Source of the DNA: Psychrilyobacter sp.
GTDB taxonomy: Bacteria; Fusobacteriota; Fusobacteriia; Fusobacteriales; Fusobacteriaceae
Length of the DNA stretch: 24,931 nt
Assembly (NCBI GenBank): GCA_030621995.1
Contig: JAUXGP010000001.1
Coordinates: 1-24,931 of the forward strand
Reading direction: 5' to 3'
This document shows positions 24,418-24,931 of the stretch, one piece after another. The position numbers were made by a program, and so were the translations under genes. Below the pieces are notes generated by a model. The model saw only the letters and a list, made by a program, of their open reading frames with translations, ran no database searches and was not told the DNA's origin. The stretch's first letter is position 1, and each line of letters opens with the position of its first letter.

Positions 24418-24931
24418 CTAATTCACCAACTTTACATATGTCTATATAATCACATCTATTACAACCACTACTTGCTTTTCTATCAAAGTTTCCAAGTTTT
24501 AAAAATTCTTCTAATTCTGTCTGTAAAACTTTTAATCTATTATTCTTACCTTCAGGATCTACTGTAGTCCGTCCTTTTTCATCCTTTACCATCTTTATAA
24601 CTTCACTTTTTTCAAGGTTCCCTTTATCTACATTAAATATATATTTTTCTGCAAGATTAGATTCTCCTCCATGTAATATACTATAAAAATCTAGTTGCAT
24701 CTCATTTAATTTACCGGTTTTAAAATCTATGATATACTCATTTTTATCAGTTTTTATTATTAGGTCAGCTTTTCCCACTCCCAATACTTCTAATTTAGAT
24801 TTTTTGTTTATGATCTCTCTTTTCAGATTTTTTTCAATCATCAAATCTATTATTTTTTCATTCTGCATCTGGCTAGCTATCTCTTTGAAGAATTTTTCCA
24901 CACTATATACCAAATTTTTATATACTATCTC
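24407..24931 (-). CDS. addB: AddB-like PD-(D/E)XK nuclease with Fe-S cysteines, 5'-truncated by the window
   Basis: The reading frame stays open to the window edge, so only the last 174 residues are visible; a TTG at 24913 is not a convincing start. Nuclease residues are Asp56 (VGKADLI), Asp69-x-Lys71 (IDFKTG) and Gln79. A C-terminal CX2CX5C (C157, C160, C166) matches three of the four Fe-S cysteines of AddB/Cas4-type nucleases; the fourth would lie upstream. It overlaps the addA-like gene by 11 nt, in the usual addB-addA order. AddB is the likely identity, but the helicase-like N-terminal part cannot be seen, so a stand-alone RecB-family nuclease is the alternative. Confidence 0.8.
   Translation of the reverse strand, partial: EIVYKNLVYSVEKFFKEIASQMQNEKIIDLMIEKNLKREIINKKSKLEVLGVGKADLIIKTDKNEYIIDFKTGKLNEMQLDFYSILHGGESNLAEKYIFNVDKGNLEKSEVIKMVKDEKGRTTVDPEGKNNRLKVLQTELEEFLKLGNFDRKASSGCNRCDYIDICKVGELDDE

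Noticed and set aside
24407..24913. Complete 168-aa nuclease gene starting at the TTG at 24913
   Set aside because: The frame is open to the window edge, there is no clear ribosome site, and the domain lacks its expected N-terminal cysteine; treated as a truncated larger gene.
1..24931. Defence island, prophage or biosynthetic cluster
   Set aside because: Every gene with recognisable motifs is housekeeping or envelope related; no toxin-antitoxin, restriction, CRISPR, integrase or transposase features were seen.

Overview
The window is strongly A+T-rich, gene-dense bacterial chromosome. Twenty-seven protein genes are supported: one complete gene on the + strand (der) and 26 on the - strand, the last of which runs off the right edge. 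I see no rRNA, tRNA, CRISPR array, transposase, phage gene or integration scar. Gene content and order (minCDE, NH3-dependent NadE, RNase J, RsfS, MtaB, a compact AddA-like helicase-nuclease) together with low GC suggest a member of the Fusobacteriota, perhaps of the Ilyobacter/Propionigenium/Psychrilyobacter type. That placement is inference from composition and protein style; no database was searched.

Layout, left to right. 1-122 is the der leader, with two hairpin repeats. 123-1436 is der. 1442-1481 is a bidirectional terminator. From there everything reads leftward. Positions 10816 down to 1499 are one tightly packed block: yhbY, dxs, an HD-HTH protein, tlyA, rsmI, rbgA, nadE, folP, a small membrane protein, minC, minD, minE. 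Positions 20714 down to 11057 hold DUF445, ruvB, an Rrf2 regulator, rsmE, mtaB, a LytR_C-domain protein, rsfS, an MreD-like membrane protein, mrdA (PBP2) and rnj. A sigma70-like promoter lies before DUF445. A monocistronic cold-shock gene (21163-20963) has its own promoter and terminator. The right end holds an overlapping addB-like/addA-like pair for double-strand-break end processing.

How the genes fit together. Translation and ribosome biogenesis dominate: Der, RbgA, YhbY, RsmI, RsmE, TlyA, RsfS and MtaB. RNase J adds RNA decay and processing. Envelope and division genes (MinCDE, PBP2, an MreD-like protein, a LytR_C protein) and recombination genes (RuvB, AddAB) are interleaved with cofactor genes (Dxs, NadE, FolP). 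Frequent 4-26 nt overlaps point to translational coupling.

No defence system or novel multigene machine is visible; this is mostly housekeeping DNA. The best leads are non-coding. A 44/45-bp double-hairpin element is repeated in the same orientation in the leaders of der and rsmE, with a probable degenerate third copy before yhbY. All three genes act on the ribosome. A perfect 15-bp hairpin also abuts the Shine-Dalgarno of the RNase J gene. Protein-level oddities are an HD hydrolase fused to a helix-turn-helix, a lysine-rich extension on RNase J, and a four-cysteine Rrf2 regulator in a DNA-repair/RNA-modification operon.
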